Positions 7,355 to 15,878 of a stretch of DNA of 28,716 bases are shown one piece after another. The number at the start of each line of letters is the position of its first letter. Position 1 is the stretch's first letter. Below the pieces are notes generated by a model that ran no database searches, was not told the origin of the DNA, and saw only the letters and a list, made by a program, of their open reading frames with translations. Source of the DNA: an uncultured Collinsella sp. Its GTDB lineage: Bacteria > Actinomycetota > Coriobacteriia > Coriobacteriales > Coriobacteriaceae. Both the position numbers and the translations under genes were made by a program. The DNA lies in NCBI GenBank assembly GCA_900542165.1, contig UQMM01000027.1:1-28716 (forward strand), given 5' to 3'.

Positions 7355-9805
7355 CTAAATCAGCCTAAAATGCTCGAGCGCCGCAACGACACCGTCGTGA
7401 TCGACGGTGTCGGTCACGTAATCGGCCTTATCCTTGAGATAGTCTGGTGCGTTGCCCATGGCGATACCGACATCGACGGCGTTCATCAGCGAGATGTCAT
7501 TGCTGGCGTCGCCAATGCCGTATACGGTTCCGTGGTGGGGATCGAGGGCGTCGAGTACAGACTGGATGCCCCCGCGCTTCGTGCATTCGCGGGGCGAGAT
7601 TTCGGTTACCTCGAGTTCGAGCTCGTTAAAGCACAGCAGCGGCTCAAGTGTCTTATCTTGAGCGATGTGGTTGGCGAGCGATGTAGACATCAAGATCTTG
7701 TAGACACTGTAATGTTGCAGCTGCGTGACTGCGTCGCCCAGGGTGCGCGCGTATCCGGGGGCATCGGGGGCATCGGCACTCATGCGCACGACGCCGTTGA
7801 GGCCCTCAAAGCGGATGACCTCGCCCGATTGCTCAAGATAGGGGGCAAGATGCTGCAGCATGCTGGGTGTCATCGACAGATCGCGAATTGCGTGTCCGTC
7901 GATCTCGGCGTAACCGCCCGCAAGACAGACGATGCCGGTCCAGGGCAGCTCAAGAAGTTTGGGGTGGATGCAGCTGAGGGTGCGCCCTGTGCAGATGAAG
8001 GCCATGTTGCCGTTGGCGACAAACTCGCGGATTGCCTGCGAAACCGCCTCGTTGGGATAGGGGGAGAGGTCCCGCTCGTCTTCGGGAAGGTCTTGGGCGA
8101 GCCTGGGGTCTTGCCAGGCGAGCGTTCCGTCGATATCGAAGAAGCAAATATCGCCGCGCTTATGGGCTGCGCTGGCGGCAGGGGAGGCCGAGGTGGTGGG
8201 CACAAATTCCGGCTCGAGGCCCATGATCTGGTCAAAATGCTCTTTAACGCGGGGAACGGAGATGCCGATGATCACCTGGGCGGTCTTGCCCGTAATGATG
8301 AGGCCCTTGGCGCCCACCGCGACAAACGACGCGTTATCTGCAACGATGGAAGGGTCTGCGACCTCGACGCGCAGGCGCGTGGCACAGTTGGTTGCGCCCA
8401 CAATATTGCCAACACCACCTAAAAGCTGAATTACCCGCTCAGCGAGGATGTGATCTTGATCGGATCGACTATTGACCTCGTCATTGGGAGATTGCTCTTT
8501 GGCAAAGCCGCTTTCCGTTAAACGATCGATTGCCGCGCGATTGGCGACATGATCCTCGCGGCCCGGCGTCTTAAGGTCATAGATCAAGATGAGTGCTCGA
8601 AAACTAACAAAAAAGATGAGGCTAAAGGCAAGGCCGATACCGAGCGCCAAAAGATAGGCGCCGGCATGCGTGCGCATGAGCGGAATAAAGTTGAAGGCTG
8701 CCATCTCCATGAGGCCGCCCGAGAAGATGCCGACGATGCCAAAGAGATTCATGGTTGTGGCAAGGCAAGACGATAAGACGGCGTAGAGAAAAAAGAGCCC
8801 GGGGTGGGTGAACATAAAGAGAAACTCGAGTGGCTCGGTAACGCCGCAAACCACCGAGGCGATGATGGCGGGAACAAGGATGACCCTGAGGCCGGCGCGG
8901 CGTTCTGGTTTTGCGGTGGAGTAGAACGCAGCCGCGATGGCAGGAAGGCCAAAGAGCTTGACCCAGCCGGTGGCGGTAAAACCGGCCCACGGCGCAAGTT
9001 CATTAAGGGGGCGCGTGCTATGGGAGAGGATAGGGAGCAAGCTGCTCCACGTGGCGTAGATGCCGTCGTTAATGACCAGGCTGTCGTAGTAGATCGGCAT
9101 GTAGAGCAGGTGGTGCAGCCCCATGGGCTCGAGCGCTCGCTCCAAAAACACAAAGATGCCCACGCCAAAGGGGCCGACGCTCGTAAGTGCATGGCGCAGC
9201 GTTTCGGTCATTGCGTATACGGAGGGCACGATGGCGGCCGAGATAGCGGCAAGGGCAAACACGGCAAAAAAGCTGATGAGGTAGACCAGCGATGAGCCCG
9301 AGAAGGTGCCGAGCCAATCGGGAACCTTGGCATCGTAGAAGCGGTCATGGATGGCGACGACGGTTGCCGATACCGCTAGCGGGCCGATAATGCCGGTGTC
9401 GAGCGTCTTAATGCCGTCGATGATGGTGATGCCACTAGCGGAGGTCAAAGACGACGGGTACTTAAGTCCAAGGTTGTCTCCGCTCAGCTTGATGATCTCG
9501 CTCAAAAAGAAGCAATAGGCAAAATAGGCCACGAGTGCCTCGAGGCAGCAACGTGCCGGCTGCTTTTGGGCAAGGCCGATGGGCAGCGCTACGGCAAAAA
9601 GGAGCGGAAGGCGCTTAAAGACCGTCCACGAGCCACGCTGGATGATAGCCCAGAAAACGTACCAAGGGGTTCCGTATACGGCGAGATCGCCGACGATATC
9701 CGCAGACGTTGCGAGGGCGGAGATGCCGACCATAAGGCCTGATATAGAAAAAAGCATGGCGGGCGCGAACATTGCCCCGCCAAAGCGTTGGATTTTTTGC
9801 AGCAT
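7355..9805 (-). CDS. PTS glucose/maltose-type EIICB fused to a Cof-type HAD phosphatase
   Basis: An 816-residue fusion. Residues about 1-430 are a polytopic EIIC domain of the glucose/maltose (MalX-like) class, with the GVTEPLEFLFMF signature. An EIIB domain follows, with the phosphorylated Cys474 in NCATRLRV. From about residue 550 there is a HAD-IIB/Cof phosphatase: FFDIDGTLAW with Asp557 and Asp559, a Lys in ECTKRGG, and GDASND with Asp766 and Asp770. There is no EIIA domain, so an EIIA from elsewhere must donate phosphate. The sugar is not proved. The ATG at 9805 has GGAAGG just upstream and is preferred to a start at 9841. An operator-like site (9846-9853) precedes the gene. Joining import-phosphorylation to a phosphatase in one chain is unusual. 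Confidence 0.88.
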   Translation of the reverse strand: MLQKIQRFGGAMFAPAMLFSISGLMVGISALATSADIVGDLAVYGTPWYVFWAIIQRGSWTVFKRLPLLFAVALPIGLAQKQPARCCLEALVAYFAYCFFLSEIIKLSGDNLGLKYPSSLTSASGITIIDGIKTLDTGIIGPLAVSATVVAIHDRFYDAKVPDWLGTFSGSSLVYLISFFAVFALAAISAAIVPSVYAMTETLRHALTSVGPFGVGIFVFLERALEPMGLHHLLYMPIYYDSLVINDGIYATWSSLLPILSHSTRPLNELAPWAGFTATGWVKLFGLPAIAAAFYSTAKPERRAGLRVILVPAIIASVVCGVTEPLEFLFMFTHPGLFFLYAVLSSCLATTMNLFGIVGIFSGGLMEMAAFNFIPLMRTHAGAYLLALGIGLAFSLIFFVSFRALILIYDLKTPGREDHVANRAAIDRLTESGFAKEQSPNDEVNSRSDQDHILAERVIQLLGGVGNIVGATNCATRLRVEVADPSIVADNASFVAVGAKGLIITGKTAQVIIGISVPRVKEHFDQIMGLEPEFVPTTSASPAASAAHKRGDICFFDIDGTLAWQDPRLAQDLPEDERDLSPYPNEAVSQAIREFVANGNMAFICTGRTLSCIHPKLLELPWTGIVCLAGGYAEIDGHAIRDLSMTPSMLQHLAPYLEQSGEVIRFEGLNGVVRMSADAPDAPGYARTLGDAVTQLQHYSVYKILMSTSLANHIAQDKTLEPLLCFNELELEVTEISPRECTKRGGIQSVLDALDPHHGTVYGIGDASNDISLMNAVDVGIAMGNAPDYLKDKADYVTDTVDHDGVVAALEHFRLI

Positions 9806-9845
9806 AATATGCCTTCCGGATGCAACATGCTGTGCAAGCAAGAAC

Positions 9846-9853
9846 GTTTAAAC
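9846..9853. promoter_or_regulatory. GntR/HutC-type operator upstream of the PTS gene
   Basis: GTTTAAAC fits the GT-N-TA-N-AC pattern of HutC/TreR-type regulators. A minus-strand TACAAT -10 box is at 9863-9868, so the site would lie just after the transcription start, a repressor position. Confidence 0.55.
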
Positions 9854-9967
9854 AATGAACTCATTGTAGAGGACTGGCTGCTTGCCGCATTGACGGTTTT
9901 GATTCGGTCCGATTTGGGTGTCGGGGGAACCGTCGACGGTAAATAATCCGTGCTTTGCCGATAGACG

Positions 9968-9975
9968 GTTTAAAC
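9968..9975. promoter_or_regulatory. GntR/HutC-type operator upstream of the TreR-like gene
   Basis: GTTTAAAC is identical to the site at 9846. It overlaps a possible -35 box (TTTAAA, 9969-9974) that lies 16 nt from TATCCT (9991-9996), suggesting autoregulation of the gene at 10030. Confidence 0.55.
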
Positions 9976-10029
9976 AACTTTAAGAAATGCTATCCTGCCT
10001 AGCCATACATATTCATTAGAGGTGAAGTC

Positions 10030-10749
10030 ATGCCAAAAGCGATATACGAAGGAATCTACCGAGAAATACGCTCGCGCATCATTAATGGGACCTATGCGTT
10101 TCAGGAGATGCTGCCAACTGAAGCCGAGCTGACCGCGGAATTTGGCTGCACGCGCAATACTGTCCGCCGCGCTTTGAGCATGCTGGCCGACGGGATGTTT
10201 GTGCAGCCCATACACGGCAAGGGCGTGCGCGTTATTTGGCTTAAGGGCGAAACCGACATGTTGGGCGCACTCGAAGAGGTTGAGTCGTTTGGCGAGTTCG
10301 CAAAACGCAACAATGCCGTCGCATCGACCGAGGTCAAGTCTTTTGAACATTTGATTTGCACTGAGCAACTCTCTCGTCGCCTGGGCTTTAAGGTGGGCGA
10401 GGAGCTGATTCGCGTAGTGCGTGTCCGAAGCCTCAACGGCAACGCGCGCCAAGTGGACCATGGCTATTTTTTGGCGTCGATCGCCAAGGGCCTGACCCCC
10501 GAGATCGCGGCAGATTCTATTTACGGCTATCTGGAGCACAAGCGCGGTGTCAAAGTGATGGCGAGCCGTCGTACGGTGAGTGTCGAGCTCGCCAACGATG
10601 AGGACTACAGCTATCTTGACCTCGGCAAATACAACTGCGTTGCCGTCATGGAGAGCCAGTCGTACACCTCGGATGGCATCTTGTTTGAGGTGACGCACAC
10701 TCGCACACACCCCGAGATCTTCCACTACCGCGTCAACTCCAAGCGATAG
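10030..10749 (+). CDS. TreR-like transcriptional regulator (GntR family, HutC subfamily)
   Basis: A 239-residue protein. Residues 1-70 are a GntR winged helix: IYREIRSRIINGTY, LPTEAELTAEFGCTRNTVRRAL, then QPIHGKGVRV, a wing typical of TreR. Residues about 85-235 form a UTRA ligand-binding domain. TreR proteins bind a sugar phosphate and operators like TTGTATATACAA. The gene is divergent from the PTS-HAD gene and precedes the sugar ABC operon. GT-N-TA-N-AC sites lie before itself, the PTS gene, the ABC operon and malQ. It is therefore the best candidate for the local alpha-glucan regulator; the effector is unknown. The start has GAGGTGA upstream of ATG. A strong terminator follows at 10791-10839. 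Confidence 0.85.
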   Translation: MPKAIYEGIYREIRSRIINGTYAFQEMLPTEAELTAEFGCTRNTVRRALSMLADGMFVQPIHGKGVRVIWLKGETDMLGALEEVESFGEFAKRNNAVASTEVKSFEHLICTEQLSRRLGFKVGEELIRVVRVRSLNGNARQVDHGYFLASIAKGLTPEIAADSIYGYLEHKRGVKVMASRRTVSVELANDEDYSYLDLGKYNCVAVMESQSYTSDGILFEVTHTRTHPEIFHYRVNSKR

Positions 10750-10790
10750 CCGGCCAGCTCGTAGCCTGACGAGACTCATGTCCTCAAAGC

Positions 10791-10839
10791 GAAAACGCCC
10801 GGTCAAACCGACGATGCATCGGTTTGACCGGGCGTTTTC
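10791..10839 (+). terminator. Long hairpin terminator after the TreR-like gene
   Basis: A perfect 21-bp stem (10791-10811 with 10819-10839) has a 7-nt loop and ends in GCGTTTTC on the plus strand and also in TTTTC on the minus strand. It isolates the regulator from the ABC operon. Confidence 0.75.
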
Positions 10840-10862
10840 TCTGCATTCGATAACAAATAATT

Positions 10863-10870
10863 GTTTATAC
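10863..10870. promoter_or_regulatory. GntR/HutC-type operator upstream of the sugar ABC operon
   Basis: GTTTATAC, inside TTGTTTATACAA (10861-10872), differs at one position from the TreR operator consensus TTGTATATACAA. The rest of the 306-nt gap to the ABC gene holds the terminator at 10791 and two weak hairpins (10982-10997 and 11011-11032); no convincing promoter pair was recognised. Confidence 0.5.
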
Positions 10871-11055
10871 AAAACTTGTCAAGTATCAAGTTGAAATTAC
10901 CGTTCACCGAAGTTTTTCTACCGCTCTAGTAATACTTGTTCAAACAACCAGCCAAATAGCGTATCGTTCAAATCAGCAAAAGGGGCAAAGTCCCCGAGCC
11001 AATCTCCGAAGGCGGCGGCAAAGGGTGCCGCCACGGTGTGAAAGGGTGGATTGTA

Positions 11056-12372
11056 ATGAAGAACGAAATGAGCAGAAGGCAGTTCCTGGGCTTTGCTGGT
11101 TCCGCGGCTGCAGTTCTTGGTCTGGGTCTCGTGGGCTGCGGTGGCTCCGCCGGCTCCGGCTCCTCTGCTTCTGGTGACGCTGCCGAGGTCTACTTCCTCC
11201 AATTCAAGCCTGAGGTCGACAAGGAGTGGAAGGAGATCGCCAAGGCGTACAAGGAGGAGAAGGGCGTCGAGGTCAAGATCGTGACCGCCGCCTCCAACAC
11301 CTACGAGGAGAAGCTCAAGTCCGAGATGTCCAAGAGCTCCGCTCCGACCCTGTTCCAGGTCAACGGCCCCACCGGTCTTAAGAACTGGAAGGATTACTGC
11401 GCCGACCTGTCCGATACCAAGCTCCGCGGTGAGCTCATTGACGACTCCCTGGCTCTGCAGTCCGACGGCAAGGATGTGTGCATCGACTGGGTTCAGGAGA
11501 GCTTCGGCATTATTTACAACAAGCAGCTGCTCGAGAAGGCTGGCTACAAGGCCGCGGACATCAACTCCTTCGACAAGCTGAAGGCTTGTGCCGACGACAT
11601 CCAGGCCCGCAAGGACGAGCTTGGTGTCGAGGGTGCCTTCACTTCCGCCGGCATGGACGACTCCTCCAGCTGGCGCTACACCACCCACCTTGCCAACATG
11701 CCGCTCTACTACGAGTTTGAGAAGGAGCACAACCAGGAGGACGACGAGATCAAGGGTGAGTTCCTCGACAACTACAAGCAGATCTTCGACCTGTACATCA
11801 CCGACTCTACCTGCGATCCTTCGCAGCTTGCTTCCAAGACCGGCGACGACGCCACCAACGAGTTCGCAACCGGCAAGGCCGTCTTCTACCAGAACGGCTC
11901 TTGGGCCTACTCTGACCTCGTCAAGGCCGGCATGACCGACGATCAGATTGGCATGATGCCGATCTACATCGGTGTTGACGGCGAGGAGAACCAGGGCCTG
12001 TGCTCCGGCGGCGAGAACTACTGGTGCGTCAGTTCCCAGGCTTCCGAGGATGCCCAGAAGGCCACCGAGGACTTCATGTATTGGTGCGTCACCGCTGACA
12101 CCCCGACCAGCATCATCGCCGACAAGATGGGTCTGACCGCTCCGTTCAAGAGCGCCAAGGAGACCACCAACGTCTTCTCGCAGCAGGCCGTTGCCATGGC
12201 CAAGGACGGCAAGAAGACCGTCGCTTGGGACTTCGTCTACATTCCCTCCGAGGAGTGGAAGAAGAACCTCAAGCAGGCTCTGATTGCCTACGCTGCCGAT
12301 AACAGCAAGTGGGACGGCGTCAAGAACGCCTTCGTCGATGGCTGGAAGACCGAGAAGGCCGCTTCCGAGTAA
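11056..12372 (+). CDS. Sugar ABC transporter substrate-binding lipoprotein (Tat-type signal)
   Basis: A 438-residue extracellular solute-binding protein of the MsmE/MalE type (SBP_bac_1/8). The N-terminus MSRRQFLGFAG has a twin-Arg motif, followed by a hydrophobic stretch and the lipobox LVGC, so it is probably a Tat-exported lipoprotein. A Gly/Ser-rich linker precedes the mature binding domain. The ATG at 11056 lies after AAAGGGTGG; an in-frame GTG at 11038 is less likely because that SD would lie inside the coding region. It is the first gene of an ABC operon (two permeases and an ATPase follow). Alpha-glucan oligosaccharides are inferred as substrate from malQ and glgP nearby, not read from the protein. 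Confidence 0.88.
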   Translation: MKNEMSRRQFLGFAGSAAAVLGLGLVGCGGSAGSGSSASGDAAEVYFLQFKPEVDKEWKEIAKAYKEEKGVEVKIVTAASNTYEEKLKSEMSKSSAPTLFQVNGPTGLKNWKDYCADLSDTKLRGELIDDSLALQSDGKDVCIDWVQESFGIIYNKQLLEKAGYKAADINSFDKLKACADDIQARKDELGVEGAFTSAGMDDSSSWRYTTHLANMPLYYEFEKEHNQEDDEIKGEFLDNYKQIFDLYITDSTCDPSQLASKTGDDATNEFATGKAVFYQNGSWAYSDLVKAGMTDDQIGMMPIYIGVDGEENQGLCSGGENYWCVSSQASEDAQKATEDFMYWCVTADTPTSIIADKMGLTAPFKSAKETTNVFSQQAVAMAKDGKKTVAWDFVYIPSEEWKKNLKQALIAYAADNSKWDGVKNAFVDGWKTEKAASE

Positions 12373-12403
12373 GCAGTTGCTGCCCAAGCTATCTGATTAG
12401 CGA

Positions 12404-12439
12404 CAGGGGGCGGGCAGACGTTGGTTTGCCCGCCCCCTG
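12404..12439 (+). terminator. Intercistronic hairpin after the binding protein
   Basis: A perfect 13-bp GC-rich stem (12404-12416 with 12427-12439) lies between the binding protein and the first permease, without a T-run. Such hairpins often stabilise the upstream mRNA and make binding protein more abundant than permease. Confidence 0.65.
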
Positions 12440-12459
12440 CATATTGAAAGGACCCTTTT

Positions 12460-13314
12460 ATGGGCAAAGCACTCAAGCGCTGGTGGCCGCTCTTTATGCT
12501 GCCCACGTGCCTGGCGTTTATGATCGGGTTCGTGATCCCCTTTATCCAGGGCTTCTATCTCTCGTTCTGCCAGTTTATTATCATTAGTAACGCGCACTTT
12601 GTCGGTATCGAGAACTACGTGCGCGCGCTGTCCGATCCGCAGTTCTCCACGTCGTTCTTCTTTACCGTGGCGTTTGCCTTCCTGTCGACGGTGCTCATCA
12701 ACGTGATCGCCCTAGCCATTGCGCAGGCGCTCACCCGCAAGGCGCTCAAAGGCACCAACATCTTCCGTACGATCTTCTTTATGCCTAACCTGATCGGCGG
12801 CATCGTGCTGGGCTACATTTGGCAGATTCTGATCAACTGCCTGCTCTCCAACGTGGGTGCCCAGCTCATCGCTCTTAACTCTGCTGCTGGCTTCTGGGGC
12901 CTTATCATCCTGACCCTGTGGCAGCAGGTCGGCTACATGATGATCATCTACATCGCTGGTCTGCAGTCCATTCCGTCCGACTACATCGAGGCCGCCAAGG
13001 TCGACGGCGCTACGGCATGGCAGACGTTTTGGAAGGTTAAGATCCCTAACCTGATGCCGACCATCACCATCTGCCTGTTCCTGTCCATCACCAACGGCTT
13101 TAAGCTGTTCGACCAGAACCTCGCCCTTACCGGCGGCGCCCCCGCGCACTCCACCGAGATGCTCGCCCTGAACATCTACAACACGTTCTATTCGCGTGCC
13201 GGTATCGCATGGCAGGGCATTGGTCAGGCCAAGGCGGTTATCTTCTGCATCCTGGTCGTGGCCATCTCCATGATCCAGCTTAAGGCCACGAGGTCCAAGG
13301 AGGTGCAGCAGTAA
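12460..13314 (+). CDS. Sugar ABC transporter permease (MalF/MsmF type)
   Basis: A 284-residue inner-membrane permease with about six hydrophobic segments. The cytoplasmic EAA loop is seen as YIEAAKVDGATAWQTFWKVKIP (about residues 176-197), which docks onto the ATPase. It has GAAAGGACC 8-10 nt before the ATG. It overlaps the next gene by one base (TAATG), so the two permeases are translationally coupled and form the heterodimeric channel. Sugar type follows the partner binding protein. Confidence 0.9.
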   Translation: MGKALKRWWPLFMLPTCLAFMIGFVIPFIQGFYLSFCQFIIISNAHFVGIENYVRALSDPQFSTSFFFTVAFAFLSTVLINVIALAIAQALTRKALKGTNIFRTIFFMPNLIGGIVLGYIWQILINCLLSNVGAQLIALNSAAGFWGLIILTLWQQVGYMMIIYIAGLQSIPSDYIEAAKVDGATAWQTFWKVKIPNLMPTITICLFLSITNGFKLFDQNLALTGGAPAHSTEMLALNIYNTFYSRAGIAWQGIGQAKAVIFCILVVAISMIQLKATRSKEVQQ

Positions 13315-14153
13315 TGAAACGCGATAAGGTTATCAACCGCGCGCTCTCGATTTTCTTTACGATCCTGTCGCTCGCGTGGATCTACCCCGTGTTCATGATT
13401 GCGCTTAATTCTTTTAAGAAAGCGACTGCAATCAGCACCACCACGGCATTCGATCTGCTCACGCCCGAGACGTTCAACGGCCTCGCAAACTACATGCACG
13501 CCCTTAACGAGCAGGGCTTTGCCTCGGCATTTATGTACTCGCTCATCATCACGGTCACGTCGGTCGTGCTGATTCTGGTGTGCTGCTCCATGTGCGCTTG
13601 GTACGTGGTTCGTGTCAACAACAAGATCTCGAACTTCTTCTATTACCTGTTTGTGTTCTCGATGGTCGTGCCGTTCCAGATGCTCATGTTCACGCTGTCC
13701 AATTTGGCGGACCGCATCGGCTTTAACACGCCGTTCAACATCTGCTTTATCTATCTGGGCTTTGGCGCGGGCCTGGCGGTCTTTATGTTCGCCGGTTTTG
13801 TAAAGAACATCCCGCTCGAGATCGAGGAGGCGGCCATGATTGATGGCTGCAACCCGGTCCAGGTGTTCTTTAAGATCGTCCTTCCCATCATGAAGCCCAC
13901 CTATCTTTCGGTCGGCATCCTCGAGACCATGTGGGTCTGGAACGACTATCTGCTGCCCTACCTTACGCTCGACTCCACCAAGTACAAGACCATTCCTATC
14001 TTGATTCAGTACTTCCGCGGCGGCTACGGCCACGTCGAGCTCGGCCCCATGATGGCCTGCATCATGATGGTCGTTATCCCCATCGTTATCATGTACATCC
14101 TCTGTCAGAAGTACATCATCGACGGCGTGGTGGCAGGTGCCGTCAAGGGCTAA
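13314..14153 (+). CDS. Sugar ABC transporter permease (MalG/MsmG type)
   Basis: A 279-residue inner-membrane permease of the MalG type. It has an N-terminal WIYPVFMIALNSFK segment typical of the second sugar permease, about six membrane segments, and the EAA loop IEEAAMIDGCNPVQVFFKIVLP (about residues 171-192). Its start overlaps the previous stop by one base. The ATPase gene follows after an intercistronic hairpin. Confidence 0.9.
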   Translation: MKRDKVINRALSIFFTILSLAWIYPVFMIALNSFKKATAISTTTAFDLLTPETFNGLANYMHALNEQGFASAFMYSLIITVTSVVLILVCCSMCAWYVVRVNNKISNFFYYLFVFSMVVPFQMLMFTLSNLADRIGFNTPFNICFIYLGFGAGLAVFMFAGFVKNIPLEIEEAAMIDGCNPVQVFFKIVLPIMKPTYLSVGILETMWVWNDYLLPYLTLDSTKYKTIPILIQYFRGGYGHVELGPMMACIMMVVIPIVIMYILCQKYIIDGVVAGAVKG

Positions 14154-14177
14154 TGCCGTAACTGTTTTGCAAGTTTC

Positions 14178-14204
14178 TGCGGCGCCCCTCAGCGCGGCGC
14201 CGCA
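14178..14204 (+). terminator. Intercistronic hairpin before the ATPase gene
   Basis: A 9-bp stem TGCGGCGCC/GGCGCCGCA (14178-14186 with 14196-14204) has no T-run. It lies just before GAAAGG, the SD of the ATPase gene, and could stabilise or process the operon mRNA. Confidence 0.5.
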
Positions 14205-14221
14205 TATCGAAAGGTAGAGAC

Positions 14222-15421
14222 ATGGCCGAGATTGTTCTCAAACATGTTCAGAAGGTGTATCCCAACAACGAGTCAAAAAAGAAAGGCTTCTTTGGCAAAA
14301 AGAAGAAGACCGAGGAGAAGAAGCACAACCTCAAGGTTACCGAGGACGGTGTGCTCGCTGTAGAGGACTTCAACCTCACCGTTCACGACCAGGAGTTCGT
14401 CGTCCTCGTTGGCCCCTCTGGCTGCGGTAAGTCCACGACGATGCGCATGGTCGCCGGCCTGGAGGACATTACCTCGGGCGATGTGCTCATCGACGGCAAG
14501 CGTGTCAACGACGTGGCGCCCAAGGACCGCGACATCGCCATGGTGTTCCAGAGCTACGCTCTGTACCCCAATATGACGGTGTACGAGAACATGGCATTTA
14601 CGCTCGAGCTCAAGAAGGTTCCCAAGGACGAGATCGACCGCAAGGTTCGCTCTGCTGCCGAGATTCTGGGCATTACCGAGTACCTCGACCGTAAGCCCAA
14701 GGCGCTCTCCGGCGGCCAGCGCCAGCGTGTCGCTATCGGCCGCGCCATCGTGCGTGACCCCAAGGTCTTCCTGATGGACGAGCCGCTGTCCAACCTGGAC
14801 GCCAAGCTTCGTAACCAGATGCGTGCCGAGCTCATTAAGCTGCGCCACGAGATCAAGGGCACGTTCATTTATGTTACTCACGACCAGACCGAGGCCATGA
14901 CCCTTGGCGACCGTATCGTGGTCATGAAGGACGGCGTCGTCCAGCAGATCGCCACGCCGCAGGAGGTCTTCAACCATCCCGCGAACATCTTCGTCGCCGG
15001 CTTCATCGGCGTGCCGCAGATGAACTTCTTCGATGCCCAGCTGGTGCGCTCGGGCAACGGCTTTACCGTCAAGACCGAGGATATGAACGTGGCACTCGCC
15101 CCCGAGACTTGCGCTCAACTTGCCCTCAACTGGGACGGCGGCGACGTGAAGGAGATTACGGCCGGCGTGCGTCCCGAGCAGATCCTGCTTGCCGACAAGG
15201 GCGAGGAGGGCGCGCTCCAGGGTACCGTCGAGGTGACCGAGCTCATGGGCTCGACCGAGCATGTCCACGTGACCGCTCCCGACGGCCAGTTTGTCCTGAT
15301 TATCCCCGTCGTCGACCTCGAGGCCAAGGGCGCGCTCAAGGCTGGCGACACCATCTGGTTCAAGTTTGAGAAGAACGCGACCCACCTCTTCGATAAGGTC
15401 TCTGGCAAGAACCTAATCTAG
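14222..15421 (+). CDS. Sugar ABC transporter ATP-binding protein (MsmK/UgpC type)
   Basis: A 399-residue ATPase that drives the importer encoded upstream. Walker A is GPSGCGKS (64-71), the Q-loop is Gln110, the signature is LSGGQ (162-166), Walker B is VFLMDEP (182-188) and the switch is His220. The C-terminal part (about 240-399) is a TOBE/MalK-type regulatory domain. Oddly, residues about 15-42 form a Lys-rich insertion (KKKGFFGKKKK) between the first strand and the A-loop region, where typical MsmX/MsmK proteins have only a few residues. The ABC set is complete: binding protein, two permeases and ATPase. It has GAAAGGTAGAG before ATG. Confidence 0.93.
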   Translation: MAEIVLKHVQKVYPNNESKKKGFFGKKKKTEEKKHNLKVTEDGVLAVEDFNLTVHDQEFVVLVGPSGCGKSTTMRMVAGLEDITSGDVLIDGKRVNDVAPKDRDIAMVFQSYALYPNMTVYENMAFTLELKKVPKDEIDRKVRSAAEILGITEYLDRKPKALSGGQRQRVAIGRAIVRDPKVFLMDEPLSNLDAKLRNQMRAELIKLRHEIKGTFIYVTHDQTEAMTLGDRIVVMKDGVVQQIATPQEVFNHPANIFVAGFIGVPQMNFFDAQLVRSGNGFTVKTEDMNVALAPETCAQLALNWDGGDVKEITAGVRPEQILLADKGEEGALQGTVEVTELMGSTEHVHVTAPDGQFVLIIPVVDLEAKGALKAGDTIWFKFEKNATHLFDKVSGKNLI

Positions 15422-15489
15422 GCCCGGTGCATCCAGGCCCTCCCTTTGGGCGACTGCGGTATTGCCATCCTTTTGCCGCGGTCACATAT

Positions 15490-15543
15490 AAGGCTCCCCT
15501 CCCGTCCACTGGGCGAGAGGGGAGCCTTTCTTTGTGTTGGGGC
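15490..15543 (+). terminator. Terminator of the sugar ABC operon
   Basis: A 12-bp stem (AAGGCTCCCCTC at 15490-15501 with its complement at 15527-15538) is followed by TTCTTTG. It lies 69 nt after the ATPase stop codon. Confidence 0.8.
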
Positions 15544-15560
15544 TGTCTGACCGGTCGTTT

Positions 15561-15617
15561 GTCTCGATCTGTAACGGGTGAGGCTGATTTCGGACGTTAG
15601 ATGTTACAGATCGAGAC
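15561..15617. repeat. 57-nt inverted-repeat unit 1
   Basis: The arms GTCTCGATCTGTAAC (15561-15575) and its perfect complement (15603-15617) flank a 27-nt spacer. This is the first of three such units in the convergent gap between the ABC ATPase and glgP. Confidence 0.9.
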
Positions 15618-15640
15618 GGTTCCGCTGAGCTAACCATTTC

Positions 15641-15697
15641 ATCTAAATCTGTAACACCAAAGGTGAATTTCAGCTGCTAGATGTTACAGATTGAGAT
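15641..15697. repeat. 57-nt inverted-repeat unit 2
   Basis: Arms at 15641-15655 and 15683-15697 share the ATCTGTAAC/GTTACAGAT core with units 1 and 3, with one mismatch between the arms. The spacer is again exactly 27 nt. It begins 80 nt after unit 1. Confidence 0.9.
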
Positions 15698-15721
15698 AAA
15701 CCCAAGGGGAGGGGCCGGTAT

Positions 15722-15778
15722 GTCTCGATCTGTAACAGCTGGGACCGTTTTGGTTGAGTAGTTGTTACAGATTGAGAT
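15722..15778. repeat. 57-nt inverted-repeat unit 3
   Basis: Arms at 15722-15736 and 15764-15778 pair with only G-T differences, which could be G-U pairs in RNA. The spacer is 27 nt and unrelated to the other two spacers overall. It begins 81 nt after unit 2. Confidence 0.9.
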
Positions 15779-15817
15779 TGTTTGGTCGAGTCGGGTCGCA
15801 GGGTAACGTACGGGCAC

Positions 15818-15850
15818 AAAAAACGGAGCCGTGTTGCCACGACTCCGTTT
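15818..15850 (-). terminator. Terminator of glgP
   Basis: On the minus strand the stem AAACGGAG..CTCCGTTT with inner CGTG/ACG pairing is followed by six T. It lies 28 nt after the glgP stop. Confidence 0.85.
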
Positions 15851-15878
15851 CTCAGGAGGATGGGTAAGGGAAGCGAAA

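Noticed and set aside
15561..15778. CRISPR array
   Set aside because: Arms are inverted pairs within each unit rather than one direct repeat, the spacers are 27 nt inside the unit, and no cas gene is nearby.
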